Assembly (NCBI RefSeq): GCF_900105175.1
Contig: NZ_LT629771.1
Span: forward strand, 3,729,501 to 3,793,500
From: Jiangella sp. DSM 45060
GTDB taxonomy: Bacteria > Actinomycetota > Actinomycetes > Jiangellales > Jiangellaceae
Reading direction: 5' to 3'
Length of the DNA: 64,000 nt
Positions within the stretch are counted from its first letter, which is position 1; the number at the start of each line of letters is the position of its first letter. A program made the translations under genes and the position numbers. Positions 1 to 8,237 of the stretch are shown piece after piece. The notes under the pieces were generated by a model that searched no databases, had not been told where the DNA came from, and saw only the letters and a program-made list of their open reading frames with translations.

Positions 1-2
1 GG

Positions 3-332
3 ACGGCGGCCGGGCTGGTGGCGCTGGTCGAGCGCGTCTGGACCGACGACGTCAGCGTCCCGGCGGCGACGGCGCGGCTGCGCGAGCTGCTGGGCCACCA
101 GGTGCGCCAGCGGATGGGCGCCGAGCTGGCCGCCGACGCCGTCACCGTCAGCAGCAAGACCGGCACGTTCCTCAACCTGCGGCACGAGGCCGGCATGATC
201 ACCACGTCGACCGGCGACCGCATCGCCGTCGCCGCCCTCACCGCCTCGACGGTCGCCGCCCGGTCCCAGCCCGAGGCCGACCGCGCGATCGGCCGGGCCG
301 CCCGCGCCGCCCTCGACGTGCTGCGGGTCTAG
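3..332 (+). CDS. Class A beta-lactamase-like serine hydrolase, C-terminal part
   Basis: The gene runs in from the left edge; about 109 C-terminal residues are visible. The stretch SSKTGTF carries the KTG triad that lines the active site of class A beta-lactamases and related serine hydrolases. It is followed by a strand ending in RIAVAALT, as expected after KTG in this fold. The catalytic SxxK and SDN motifs lie outside the window, so activity cannot be judged. Its stop TAG shares the tetranucleotide CTAG with the stop of the convergent VOC gene. It could equally be a beta-lactamase-like regulatory or penicillin-binding hydrolase. Confidence 0.7.
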   Translation, partial: TAAGLVALVERVWTDDVSVPAATARLRELLGHQVRQRMGAELAADAVTVSSKTGTFLNLRHEAGMITTSTGDRIAVAALTASTVAARSQPEADRAIGRAARAALDVLRV

Positions 333-736
333 CGGTCGCCTTCGATCGAGAAGAGGTTGCCGTCGGGGTCCTTGAACCAGGCGACCTTGCCGCCGCCGGC
401 GCGGGCCGAGATGCCCTTCTCGTCCGTCCCGTAGTCGAAGCCGCTCTCGAGCACGCCCTCGTACTGCTCGAACGTCACGCCGTTCGCGGTCAGCTCGTCG
501 ACCGTCCGTTCGACGTCGTCGACGTACCAGGCGACCAGGGTCGCGGTCGAGCTGCCGGCGTGGTCCGGTGACGGGTAGACGACCAGCGACTCGTGACCGC
601 CCGACGCGTAGACCTTGCTGCCGTCGGCGTCCGTTCGCGTCGCGGAGAGACCGAGCCGTCCCTCGTAGAACTCCGTCGCCCGGGTCATGTCGGTGACCGC
701 GACCTGCGCGGTCAGGCGGAAGCTGCTCAAGCCCAT
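329..736 (-). CDS. VOC (glyoxalase/bleomycin resistance) family protein
   Basis: This 135-residue protein has one vicinal-oxygen-chelate domain built of two beta-alpha-beta-beta-beta units: residues 8-60 (TRATEFYEGRLGLSAT) and 66-131 (WYVDDVERTVDELTANGV, then WFKDPDGNLFSI). The DPDGNLFSI ending is the usual VOC signature. Such small single-domain proteins act as dimers, often metal dependent; the substrate cannot be predicted. The ATG at 736 is chosen because AGGGAGGA precedes it by a few bases. It is convergent with the upstream hydrolase and followed on the same strand, further upstream, by the small zinc-ribbon gene. Confidence 0.85.
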   Translation of the reverse strand: MGLSSFRLTAQVAVTDMTRATEFYEGRLGLSATRTDADGSKVYASGGHESLVVYPSPDHAGSSTATLVAWYVDDVERTVDELTANGVTFEQYEGVLESGFDYGTDEKGISARAGGGKVAWFKDPDGNLFSIEGDR

Positions 737-783
737 GGGGTCCTCCCTCGACGAGGCGATCCGCCGATTCTCCTCCCGGCTCA

Positions 784-939
784 CTACCCCGGACGCACCA
801 CCACCAGCCCGCCGCAGCCGCAGCGGGCGTAGCCGACGAACCCGTCGCCGGTGCGGTGCCAGGACGTCACGCGGTCCGGCTGGACGGCGGCGCCGCACCG
901 GCCGCACGCGCGGACCACCTCCAGTGCTCTTCCCTTCAT
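784..939 (-). CDS. 51-residue zinc-ribbon protein
   Basis: A short open frame codes for 51 residues with a CGRCG knuckle (Cys12, Cys15) and a second knuckle CGCGG (Cys40, Cys42). This spacing fits one zinc ion in a ribbon fold. Between the knuckles is VTSWHRTGDGFVGYARC, typical of small actinobacterial zinc-ribbon proteins as I remember them. The ATG at 939 has a purine-rich stretch 3-prime but no clear Shine-Dalgarno before it. The gene is divergent from the CGNR regulator gene, and their start regions practically abut, so they share a control region. The function is unknown; nucleic-acid binding is an inference. Confidence 0.6.
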   Translation of the reverse strand: MKGRALEVVRACGRCGAAVQPDRVTSWHRTGDGFVGYARCGCGGLVVVRPG

Positions 940-964
940 GAGCCAAGGGTGCTGTCATGGCATT

Positions 965-1489
965 GTGCATTTCAACCATTACAGCGACGAGGGCGCGCTG
1001 CTCGCCGCCGCGGTGGTGAACGCCCGCTTCGACTCCCCCGCCGACGTCGCCGCGCTGGCGGCCGAGCACGACCTGCTGCTGGAGCGCTCTCCCACCAAGG
1101 AGGACGTGACCGGGCTGCGACGCTGGCGAACGGCGCTCGCCGGCGTCGTCGACGCGCAGACGCCCGGGGAGCGCATCGAGGCGCTCAACCGGCTGCTCGC
1201 CCGCGGCACCGCGCACCCGCGCATCAGCCTGCACAACGGGCCGCCGCACGTGCACTTCCGCCCCGACGACGTGCCGCCGGAGCGGCAGTTCGCGGCGATC
1301 ACGGCGTTCGGGCTGGCGTGGTTCCTCACCCAGCGCGGGCTGCACCGGCTGGGCCGCTGCGCCGCCCCCGACTGCACCGTCGCCTACGCCGACGTCACCC
1401 GCAACGGGCGGCAGCGCTACTGCTCGTCCCGCTGCGCCAACCGCCAGGCCGTCCGCCGGCACCGCCTCCACCGCGCCCCCTTGCAATGA
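965..1489 (+). CDS. CGNR zinc-finger protein, probable transcription regulator
   Basis: The protein (174 residues from the GTG at 965) ends in a CGNR-type zinc finger: CAAPDC near residue 132, then CSSRCANRQAVRRHR near residue 153, where CANR stands for the name-giving CGNR. The N-terminal 120 residues match the ABATE-like sensor part, beginning HFNHYSDEGALLAA. The family is thought to be stress-responsive DNA-binding regulators. No Shine-Dalgarno is visible before 965; an in-frame ATG at 938 would add nine residues and overlap the divergent zinc-ribbon start. The stop lies inside the left arm of a long palindrome. Confidence 0.75.
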   Translation: MHFNHYSDEGALLAAAVVNARFDSPADVAALAAEHDLLLERSPTKEDVTGLRRWRTALAGVVDAQTPGERIEALNRLLARGTAHPRISLHNGPPHVHFRPDDVPPERQFAAITAFGLAWFLTQRGLHRLGRCAAPDCTVAYADVTRNGRQRYCSSRCANRQAVRRHRLHRAPLQ

Positions 1490-1531
1490 GCACCCAGACG
1501 CATCGATGCGCAGGGGTGCTCATTGCAAGGG
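1478..1531. terminator. 54-bp near-perfect palindrome, probable bidirectional terminator
   Basis: Eighteen bases at 1478-1495 are perfectly complementary to 1514-1531. The 18-base centre is itself mostly palindromic (CGCATCGATGCG), so nearly the whole 54 bases can fold as one hairpin. It lies between convergent genes and overlaps the CGNR stop codon. There is no clear T run, so a REP-like element is the alternative to a terminator. Confidence 0.6.
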
Positions 1532-1602
1532 CAGGGCGACGCGGTCCAGCGGGGCGACGCGGCCCAGCGGGGCGACGCCGTCCAGCAGGGCGACGCGGTC
1601 AG
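1531..1602. repeat. Four tandem copies of an 18-bp repeat
   Basis: Four head-to-tail 18-base units start at 1531, 1549, 1567 and 1585. The unit is close to GCAGGGCGACGCGGTCCA, with one to three differences between copies. The last copy overlaps the stop codon of the ATPase gene. The array follows directly on the long palindrome. Confidence 0.8.
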
Positions 1603-3698
1603 CGAGCTAGCTGGTCCGGCCGCAGGTTCAGCCGCCGCAGCAGCTGGGCGTTGGCCGCGACGATGACCGTCGAGGCGGTCATGGCGACGGCGGCGGCCGC
1701 GGGCGGGAGCACGAACCCGATCGGCGCGAGCACGCCGGCCGCGAGCGGCACGGACAGCAGGTTGTACCCCGTCGCCCACACCAGGTTCTGCACCATCTTC
1801 CGGTAGCTGGCCGTCGACAGCCGGCGGGCCGAGACGACGCCGCGGGGGTCGTCGGAGGCCAGGACGACACCGGCGGACTCGACCGCGACGTCCGTTCCGG
1901 CGCCGATCGCCACGCCGACGTCGGCGCGGGCCAGCGCGGGCGCGTCGTTGACGCCGTCGCCGACCATGGCGACCGACAGGCCGCGCTGCTGCAGCGACGT
2001 GACCGCGGCGTCCTTGTCCTCCGGCAGCACCTCGGCGAACACCTCGTCGATGCCGACCTTGGCCGCCACCGACTCCGCCACGTTGCGGGCGTCGCCGGTG
2101 ATCATCACCGTGTGCACGTTCTCAGAGCGCAGCAGCGCCACCGCCTCGCGCGACTCGGGCCGGATCTCGTCGGCCAGCGCCAGCGCGCCCAGCACCTCGC
2201 CGTCGCGGACGACGTGGAGGACGGTCGAGCCGGCGCCGGCCCACTCGCCGACCTGCGGCTCGATCGACGACGGCACGGACAGCTCCAGGTCGCGCAGCAG
2301 GCCGGGCCCGCCGACCGAGACCTGCGCGCCGCCGACGACCGCGCGGACGCCCTTGCCGGTCAGCGAGCGGAACTCGGTCGCCGCCGGGATGTCGCCGCGC
2401 TGCGTCGCCGCCGCCACGACGGCCGTGGCCAGCGGGTGCTCGGAGTCGCGCTCGGCCGCGGCGGCCAACGCCAGCAGCTCGTCCTCGGACACGGGACCGG
2501 CGGCCGCGACGCCGGAGACCGCCGGGCGGCCCATCGTCAGCGTGCCGGTCTTGTCGAACAGGACGGCGTCGACCTGGCGCATGCGCTCCAGCGCCAGCCG
2601 GTCCTTGACGAGGATGCCGGCCCGGGCGGACATCGCCGTGGAGATCGCGATCACCAGCGGGATGGCCAGCCCGAGAGCGTGGGGGCAGGCGATGACCAGC
2701 ACCGTCACGGTGCGTTCGACCGCGTCCGACGCCTCGCCCAGCAGCGCCCACACGACGAACGTCAGGGCGCCGACACCGAGAGCGAACCAGAACAGCCACG
2801 CGGCGGCGCGGTCGGCCAGGACCTGCGCCCGCGAGCTGGACGCCTGCGCGTCGGCCACCAGTCGCTGGATGCCGGCCAGCGCGGTGTCGTCGCCGACGGC
2901 GTCGACCTCGATGCGGATGGCGGTGTCGGTGGCGACGGTGCCGGCGACGACGCGGTCGCCCGGCCCGCGGCTGACGGTCTTGGACTCGCCGGTGACGGTG
3001 GACTCGTCGACCTCCGCGGTGCCCTCGGCGACGACACCGTCGGCGGGCACCCGGCCGCCGGAGCGGACCAGGACGACGTCGCCGACGGCCAGCTGGGCCA
3101 GCGGCACCTCCGTCACCGCGCCGTCGGGGCCGACCCGCTCGGCGGTGTCGGGCAGCAGCTCGGCCAGCGCCTGCAGCGCACCCGACGCCTGCCCGAGCGC
3201 GCGCATCTCCAGCCAGTGGCCGAGCAGCATGACGACGATCAGGAGCGCCAGCTCCCACCAGAAGTCGAGGTCGAGGCTGCCGATCTCGAGCGTGGTCAGC
3301 CCGCTCGCGACGAACGCGACGGTGATGGCCAGCGAGATCAGTGTCATCATGCCGGGCAGCCGGTCGGCGAGTTCGGCCTTGGCGCCGGCGAGGAACGGCC
3401 AGCCGCCGTAGAAGAACAGGAACGTACCGAGGACCGGCGGGATCCACGTCGACCAGCCGGGCACCTCGTACCCGATCAGGTCGGCGAACATCTCACTGAA
3501 CCCGACGACCGGAACGGCCAGGACCAGGCTCACCCAGAACTTGTCCCGGAACATGCTGCCGTCGCCGTGCCCGGCGTGCTTGTCGTGTCCGGAGTGCGCG
3601 GAGTGCCCACCGGCGTGGCCCGCGGGCGCACCCGCGTGACCGGCGTGGTCGTGAGCACCGCGATGCTCCGTCGCGGCGACGTGCTCGTGCTGTTCCAT
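1599..3698 (-). CDS. copB: CopB-type heavy-metal (copper/silver) P1B ATPase
   Basis: This 699-residue membrane pump should export copper (possibly Cu2+ or Ag+) with ATP. The cytoplasmic N-terminus is very rich in histidine (12 in about the first 45 residues) instead of carrying CxxC metal-binding domains. The membrane metal site reads CPH (IACPHALGLAIP), not CPC, which marks the CopB/P1B-3 group. The phosphorylation motif DKTGTLTMG, the actuator loop VTGES, the HP motif (SEHPLA) and the hinge MVGDGVNDAPAL are all present. The ATG at 3698 is preferred because GAGGTGA sits seven bases before it. A longer reading frame would begin inside the operator palindrome. The gene lies downstream of valS with its own control site. 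Confidence 0.9.
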   Translation of the reverse strand: MEQHEHVAATEHRGAHDHAGHAGAPAGHAGGHSAHSGHDKHAGHGDGSMFRDKFWVSLVLAVPVVGFSEMFADLIGYEVPGWSTWIPPVLGTFLFFYGGWPFLAGAKAELADRLPGMMTLISLAITVAFVASGLTTLEIGSLDLDFWWELALLIVVMLLGHWLEMRALGQASGALQALAELLPDTAERVGPDGAVTEVPLAQLAVGDVVLVRSGGRVPADGVVAEGTAEVDESTVTGESKTVSRGPGDRVVAGTVATDTAIRIEVDAVGDDTALAGIQRLVADAQASSSRAQVLADRAAAWLFWFALGVGALTFVVWALLGEASDAVERTVTVLVIACPHALGLAIPLVIAISTAMSARAGILVKDRLALERMRQVDAVLFDKTGTLTMGRPAVSGVAAAGPVSEDELLALAAAAERDSEHPLATAVVAAATQRGDIPAATEFRSLTGKGVRAVVGGAQVSVGGPGLLRDLELSVPSSIEPQVGEWAGAGSTVLHVVRDGEVLGALALADEIRPESREAVALLRSENVHTVMITGDARNVAESVAAKVGIDEVFAEVLPEDKDAAVTSLQQRGLSVAMVGDGVNDAPALARADVGVAIGAGTDVAVESAGVVLASDDPRGVVSARRLSTASYRKMVQNLVWATGYNLLSVPLAAGVLAPIGFVLPPAAAAVAMTASTVIVAANAQLLRRLNLRPDQLAR

Positions 3699-3738
3699 GG
3701 TCATTTCACCTCTCGTTGCCTCAGACCATGGAACCAAC

Positions 3739-3755
3739 ATACCCCCTGGGGGTAT
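3739..3755. promoter_or_regulatory. CsoR-like copper operator
   Basis: The 17-base perfect palindrome ATACCCCCTGGGGGTAT lies 41 bases upstream of the copB start. G-tract palindromes of the form TACCCC-spacer-GGGGTA are the known binding sites of the copper sensor CsoR. Read on the minus strand, its last arm runs into TATGTT, a possible -10 hexamer, so a bound repressor would block the promoter. No csoR gene is in the window. Confidence 0.75.
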
Positions 3756-3761
3756 TCCTCG

Positions 3762-6323
3762 TCAGGTGAGCGCGACGATGACCGTGTCGGCGCCGGGGTC
3801 GGACTCGACGTCGAGGACGGCGATGCGACCGGCCGCACTGACATCGCCGAGCAGCGTGGCGGCCGCCTCGGCAGCGCCGGGCAGCACGCGCGCGACCGCC
3901 CGCGGCACCTCCGTCCGCAGCGACAGCCGCGCCTCCGTCTTCGCCTTGCGCACCGCCCCGATCAGCGCCGACGCCGTCGCGAACAGCTCCGCGTCGCCAC
4001 CGGCGGCGGCGGCCTCGGGCCACGGCGCCCGGTGCACCGAGCCGTCGCGCCACCACGACCAGACCTCCTCGGTGACGAACGGCAGGAACGGCGCGAGCAG
4101 CCGCAGCAGCGCCGTCAGCGCCTGCCGCAACGCCGCCCGGGCCGACGCCGCGCCCGCGTCGTCGCCGGAGTCGCCGTAGGCACGGGCCTTCACCAGCTCG
4201 ACGTAGTCGTCGCAGAAGTCCCAGAAGAACCGCTCCGTGACCTCGAGCGCGCGGGTGTGGTCGAAGTCGTCGAGGGCGCGCGTGGCGGCCGCGACGGTGT
4301 CGTCGAGGGCGGCCAGGACGGCGCGGTCCAGCGGCGCGGTGACCTCGGCGTCACCGGCCACCGGGCCGAGGCCGAGCACGAACCGGCTGACATTGAGGAC
4401 CTTCATCGCCAGGCGGCGCCCGATCTTCATCTGGCCGGGGTCGAACACGGTGTCGGCGCCGGGCCGGCCGCTCGCGGCCCAGTAGCGCACGCCGTCGGAG
4501 CCGTATTGGTCGAGGAGGTCGAGCGGGGTGACGACGTTGCCGACCGACTTGGACATCTTCTTGCGGTCGGGGTCGATGATCCAGCCGGAGATGGCCGCGT
4601 GCCGCCACGGCAGCACGCCGTTCTCCAAGTGGGCCCGGACGACGCTGGCGAACAGCCACGTGCGGATGATCTCGTGCGCCTGCGGCCGCAGATCCATCGG
4701 GAACACCCGGGCGAACAGGTCGTCGTCGGCCTCCCAGCCGCCGGCGATCTGCGGCGTCAGCGACGACGTGGCCCAGGTGTCCATGACGTCGGGGTCGCCG
4801 GTGAAGCCGCCGGGCACGCCGCGCTGCTCCTCGGCATACCCGGGCGGTGCGTCGGAGGACGGGTCGACCGGCAGGCCGTCCTCGCCGGGCACGATCGGCG
4901 TGTCGTACACCGGCTCGCCGGCGTCGTCGAGCGGGTACCAGAGCGGGATCGGCACGCCGAAGAACCGCTGCCGGCTGACCAGCCAGTCGCCGTTCAGCCC
5001 GCCGACCCAGTTCTCGTACCGCACCCGCATGTGCTCGGGGTGCCAGCTCAGCTCGCGGCCGCGCTCGAGCAGCGCCGCACGCAGGTCGTCGTCGCGGCCG
5101 CCGTTGCGCAGGTACCACTGCCGGGTGGTGACGATCTCGAGCGGGCGGTCGCCTTTCTCGTAGAACTTCACCGGGTGGGTGATCGGCCGCGGCTCGCCGA
5201 CGAGGCCGCCGCCGGCGCGCAGCAGCTCGGCCACCCGCTGCCTGGCGGTGTGCATCGTCGCGCCGGCCAGCTGCTCGTACGCCGCGCGCCCGGCGGGGTC
5301 GTCCAGCCACGGCGGGACGTCGCGCAGCATGCGGCCGTCGCGGCCGACGACCGGACGGGTGGGCAGCGCCAGCTCGCGCCACCAGGTGACGTCGGCGGTG
5401 TCGCCGAACGTGCAGATCATCGCCGCGCCGGTGCCCTTCTCAGGGTCGGCCAGCCGGTGCGCCACCACGGGCACGTCGACGCCGAACAGCGGCGTGCGGA
5501 CGGTCGTGCCGACCAGCGCGGCGTAGCGCTCGTCGTCGGGGTGCACGACGACGGCGACGCAGGCCGGCAGCAGCTCGGGGCGGGTGGTCGCGATGAGCAG
5601 CGGCTCGCCGCCGGCCCGGGCGAAGGCGAGGTCGTGGTAGGCGCCGGGCCGCTCGCGGTCCTCCAGCTCGGCCTGCGCGACCGCCGTGCGGAACGTGACG
5701 TCCCACAACGTGGGCGCCTCGGCGAGGTAGGCCTCGTCGCGGGCGAGGTTGCGCAGGAACGCCCGCTGCGACGCCCGCCGGGCCGCGGCGTCGATGGTCT
5801 GGTAGCCGTGCGACCAGTCGACGGAGAGCCCGAGCCGGCGCCACAGCTCTTCGAACGCCCGCTCGTCGTCGGCCGTCAGCCGCTCGCACAACTCGATGAA
5901 GTTGCGCCGCGACACCGGCAGTTGGTCCTTCGCCGCGCGCCCGGCGCCGTCGGCCGGCGGCTCGAAGCCCGGGACGTACGGCAGCGACGGGTCGCAGCGC
6001 ACGCCGAAGTGGTTCTGCACCCGGCGCTCGGTCGGCAGGCCGTTGTCGTCCCACCCCATCGGGTAGAAGACCGCCTTGCCGCGCATGCGCTGGTACCGCG
6101 CGACGACGTCGGTGTGGGTGTAGGAGAAGACGTGCCCGACGTGCAGCGAGCCGCTCACCGTGGGCGGCGGGGTGTCGATGGAGAACACCTCGGCCCGCGG
6201 GCGGGTGCGGTCGAAGCGGTAGACGCCGTCGCGCTCCCAGCGCGCCGCCCATACCTCGTCCAGCCCGTCGACGGTAGGCCGTTCGGGGATGACGGGATCG
6301 GTGCGCGAGATGTCGGTCACCAT
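3762..6323 (-). CDS. valS: Valyl-tRNA synthetase
   Basis: The enzyme (853 residues) charges tRNA-Val and edits mischarged threonine. The class I signatures are visible: HVGH at residues 61-64 (HIGH box) and KKMSKSVGN near residue 588 (KMSKS loop). The editing domain lies between them. The C-terminal half carries the anticodon-binding helices and the small coiled-coil tail that ends in an ALT. The start WERDGVYRF is typical of the shorter actinobacterial or archaeal-like ValRS. The ATG at 6323 is used; a frame extending upstream would add non-conserved residues. It is transcribed towards copB and away from the secreted protease gene. Confidence 0.95.
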   Translation of the reverse strand: MVTDISRTDPVIPERPTVDGLDEVWAARWERDGVYRFDRTRPRAEVFSIDTPPPTVSGSLHVGHVFSYTHTDVVARYQRMRGKAVFYPMGWDDNGLPTERRVQNHFGVRCDPSLPYVPGFEPPADGAGRAAKDQLPVSRRNFIELCERLTADDERAFEELWRRLGLSVDWSHGYQTIDAAARRASQRAFLRNLARDEAYLAEAPTLWDVTFRTAVAQAELEDRERPGAYHDLAFARAGGEPLLIATTRPELLPACVAVVVHPDDERYAALVGTTVRTPLFGVDVPVVAHRLADPEKGTGAAMICTFGDTADVTWWRELALPTRPVVGRDGRMLRDVPPWLDDPAGRAAYEQLAGATMHTARQRVAELLRAGGGLVGEPRPITHPVKFYEKGDRPLEIVTTRQWYLRNGGRDDDLRAALLERGRELSWHPEHMRVRYENWVGGLNGDWLVSRQRFFGVPIPLWYPLDDAGEPVYDTPIVPGEDGLPVDPSSDAPPGYAEEQRGVPGGFTGDPDVMDTWATSSLTPQIAGGWEADDDLFARVFPMDLRPQAHEIIRTWLFASVVRAHLENGVLPWRHAAISGWIIDPDRKKMSKSVGNVVTPLDLLDQYGSDGVRYWAASGRPGADTVFDPGQMKIGRRLAMKVLNVSRFVLGLGPVAGDAEVTAPLDRAVLAALDDTVAAATRALDDFDHTRALEVTERFFWDFCDDYVELVKARAYGDSGDDAGAASARAALRQALTALLRLLAPFLPFVTEEVWSWWRDGSVHRAPWPEAAAAGGDAELFATASALIGAVRKAKTEARLSLRTEVPRAVARVLPGAAEAAATLLGDVSAAGRIAVLDVESDPGADTVIVALT

Positions 6324-6703
6324 CCCGACACTAGTGGCGGCACCCGGGTGCCATCGGGGGAATTTTCCCGTGCCGATCCGGCGCGACACGCCCGGCATCG
6401 CGGCAATTCATGCCATCCTTCTCCTGCCGGTGGTGTCGGTCGTGGCCGCCACCCGGCCCGGAACACGCCCCTGACCTGCGCGGATGGTGCGGCGACGGCG
6501 CGTGCTCCGGCCTTGCGTGGCACCGGTCGGCAGGGGCTTCCGGGGGCCGGAAACGCGTTAGACGCGATTCACCCCCCGTTGGTTCCCGCGGATCCCAGCC
6601 TCGTGTAGCATTCCCAGCATTTCGGGCCCTCCTGTCGTCCGCGGGCACGCGCGGTGGCGGGGGGCTCGATGCTGAACTGACATTCATGTGAATTGGAGAC
6701 AGT
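6324..6703. other. Gene-free divergent spacer
   Basis: This 380-base stretch separates divergent valS and the protease gene and must hold both promoters. I see no convincing gene, RNA or paired -35/-10 boxes. It is less G/C-periodic than coding DNA around it. Confidence 0.5.
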
Positions 6704-8059
6704 GTGAAGACCTTCCGCGCGCGCGTCCGCGCTGCGGGCGCGCTGGCGGCGGCCCTGGTCACGGGCCTCACCGTCATGAGCGCCGCCGGCACCGCAGCCG
6801 CGGCCGAGGAGATTCCGCAGGAGTCCCTCATCGTCCAGAGCTCCCCGGCCGACTTCGAGACGAAGATCGTCGGCGGCGCTCCCGCCCCCGAGGGCGAGTA
6901 CCCGTTCGTCACCTACCTGGTGATCGACGACCAGTTCGCCTGTGGCGGCTCGCTGATCGAGCCCGACGTCGTCCTCACCGCCGCTCACTGCGTCAACGGC
7001 ACCGGCCCGACCGACGGCATCGTCGCGCACTTCGGCTCCGTCGACCTCACCAGCCCCGACATCCAGACGTTCACGTCGGAGTCCGTGAGCTCGGGCAACA
7101 TCTCCGGCATCCCGAACGACTGGGCGCTGGTCCAGCTGAGCGAAGAGGTGCCGGCCGAGGTCGCGACCCCGATCGACATCGTCTCCGACGACTCGTTCGA
7201 CGCGTCCGAGACCTTCCGGGTCATCGGCTGGGGCGCCACCTCCGAGGGTGGCGAGGCCAGCGAGGTGTTGCTCGAGGTCGACGTGCCGGGCGTCAGCGAC
7301 GAGGACTGCGTCGCCGCCTACGAGGCCATCGACATCCAGACCAGCCCCGAGGTCGAGCTGTGCGCCGGTGACCTCGAGCAGGGCGGCGTCGACTCCTGCC
7401 AGGGCGACTCCGGTGGCCCGCTGCTCGTCGAGGAGAACGGCGAGTACCTCCAGGTCGGCGTCGTGAGCTGGGGCGAGGGCTGCGCCCGCCCGGGCATCCC
7501 GGGTGTCTACACCCAGCTGAGCGCCGTCACCGACAGCATCGCCGCCGTTCTCGACGGCAACGCTCCGGCCGAGGTCGCCGACGTCCAGATCGAGACCACC
7601 GCCGGTGAGCCGGTCGAGATCACCCTGACGGCCGACGACGCCGACGGCGACGACGTCACGTTCAAGGTGAGCGAGGCCGAGTCCGGCTCGCTGACCACCG
7701 ACGACGAGACCCTCACCACGCTGGTCTACACGCCGGCCGAGGGCTTCACCGGTGAGGACACCTTCCTGTACCTCGCCAACGACGGCCACACCGACGGCAT
7801 CCCCGCCACGGTCACCGTCACGGTGACGGAGGCCGAGGAGCCCACCCCGACGCCGACCGAGACCCCGACCGAGGAGCCGAGCGAGACCCCGTCCGCGACG
7901 CCCACCGAGGACCCGGGTGACGACGACGGCGACGGCGAGGAGCTGCCCGACACCGGTTCGAACACCACCACCATGATCGGCCTGGCCATGCTGCTGGCCG
8001 CTGGTGGCGCCGGTGCGGCCTTCGCGGCCCGCCGCCGCGTGAACGGCTCGAACGTCTGA
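6704..8059 (+). CDS. Secreted trypsin-like serine protease with LPxTG wall anchor
   Basis: The 451-residue protein has a Sec signal peptide (positive start, hydrophobic core, AAA cleavage region near residue 34). The mature protease starts at IVGG (55-58). The S1 triad is His95 in TAAHC, Asp139 in NDWALVQL and Ser236 in GDSGGP; Asp230 should make the S1 pocket trypsin-like. Residues 290-376 resemble a beta-sandwich, Ig/cadherin-like domain. A Pro/Thr/Glu-rich spacer (378-410) leads to LPDTG (414-418), a hydrophobic helix and an arginine tail, the sortase signal. It is thus a cell-wall protease with activation by N-terminal cleavage. GTG at 6704 follows TTGGAGAC. Confidence 0.92.
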   Translation: MKTFRARVRAAGALAAALVTGLTVMSAAGTAAAAEEIPQESLIVQSSPADFETKIVGGAPAPEGEYPFVTYLVIDDQFACGGSLIEPDVVLTAAHCVNGTGPTDGIVAHFGSVDLTSPDIQTFTSESVSSGNISGIPNDWALVQLSEEVPAEVATPIDIVSDDSFDASETFRVIGWGATSEGGEASEVLLEVDVPGVSDEDCVAAYEAIDIQTSPEVELCAGDLEQGGVDSCQGDSGGPLLVEENGEYLQVGVVSWGEGCARPGIPGVYTQLSAVTDSIAAVLDGNAPAEVADVQIETTAGEPVEITLTADDADGDDVTFKVSEAESGSLTTDDETLTTLVYTPAEGFTGEDTFLYLANDGHTDGIPATVTVTVTEAEEPTPTPTETPTEEPSETPSATPTEDPGDDDGDGEELPDTGSNTTTMIGLAMLLAAGGAGAAFAARRRVNGSNV

Positions 8060-8087
8060 GCCGAGCACCTGGCTAGATAGCACAGAT

Positions 8088-8105
8088 CCACCGGTTCGGC
8101 GGTGG
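8088..8105 (+). terminator. Short hairpin after the protease gene
   Basis: CCACCG at 8088-8093 pairs with CGGTGG at 8100-8105 around a six-base loop. It lies 28 bases after the protease stop. The stem is short and no T run follows, so termination here is only a possibility. Confidence 0.3.
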
Positions 8106-8223
8106 CGCATCTCACGGAGAGCGCCGCCGCCGAACTGCGTTTCGGGGCATGAACTGGGGGTACCCCTCCCCAGAAGGGGAATCGGGGGCGCCCGTTCCCC
8201 GCGCCCGGGAGCGGAAGGGTGGG

Positions 8224-8229
8224 TAGGCT
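8224..8229 (+). promoter_or_regulatory. -10 box for a leaderless asnO transcript
   Basis: TAGGCT fits the actinobacterial -10 pattern TANNNT and ends eight bases before the asnO ATG at 8238. No Shine-Dalgarno is present there. Transcription would therefore start at or next to the ATG, giving a leaderless message. Confidence 0.5.
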
Positions 8230-8237
8230 CGAAACAC

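Noticed and set aside
2112-6608. A 1498-codon open frame opposite copB and valS
   Set aside because: It runs antisense through two well-recognised genes and its composition (Arg, Gln, Asp, Val runs) is that of shadow frames in high-GC DNA.
7507-8115. Minus-strand frames opposite the protease
   Set aside because: They are serine/valine-rich mirror frames of a clearly coding gene.
8157-8166. GGGGTACCCC palindrome before asnO as a second CsoR site
   Set aside because: The arms are in the opposite order to the copB operator (G tract first), and the neighbouring genes have no link to copper.
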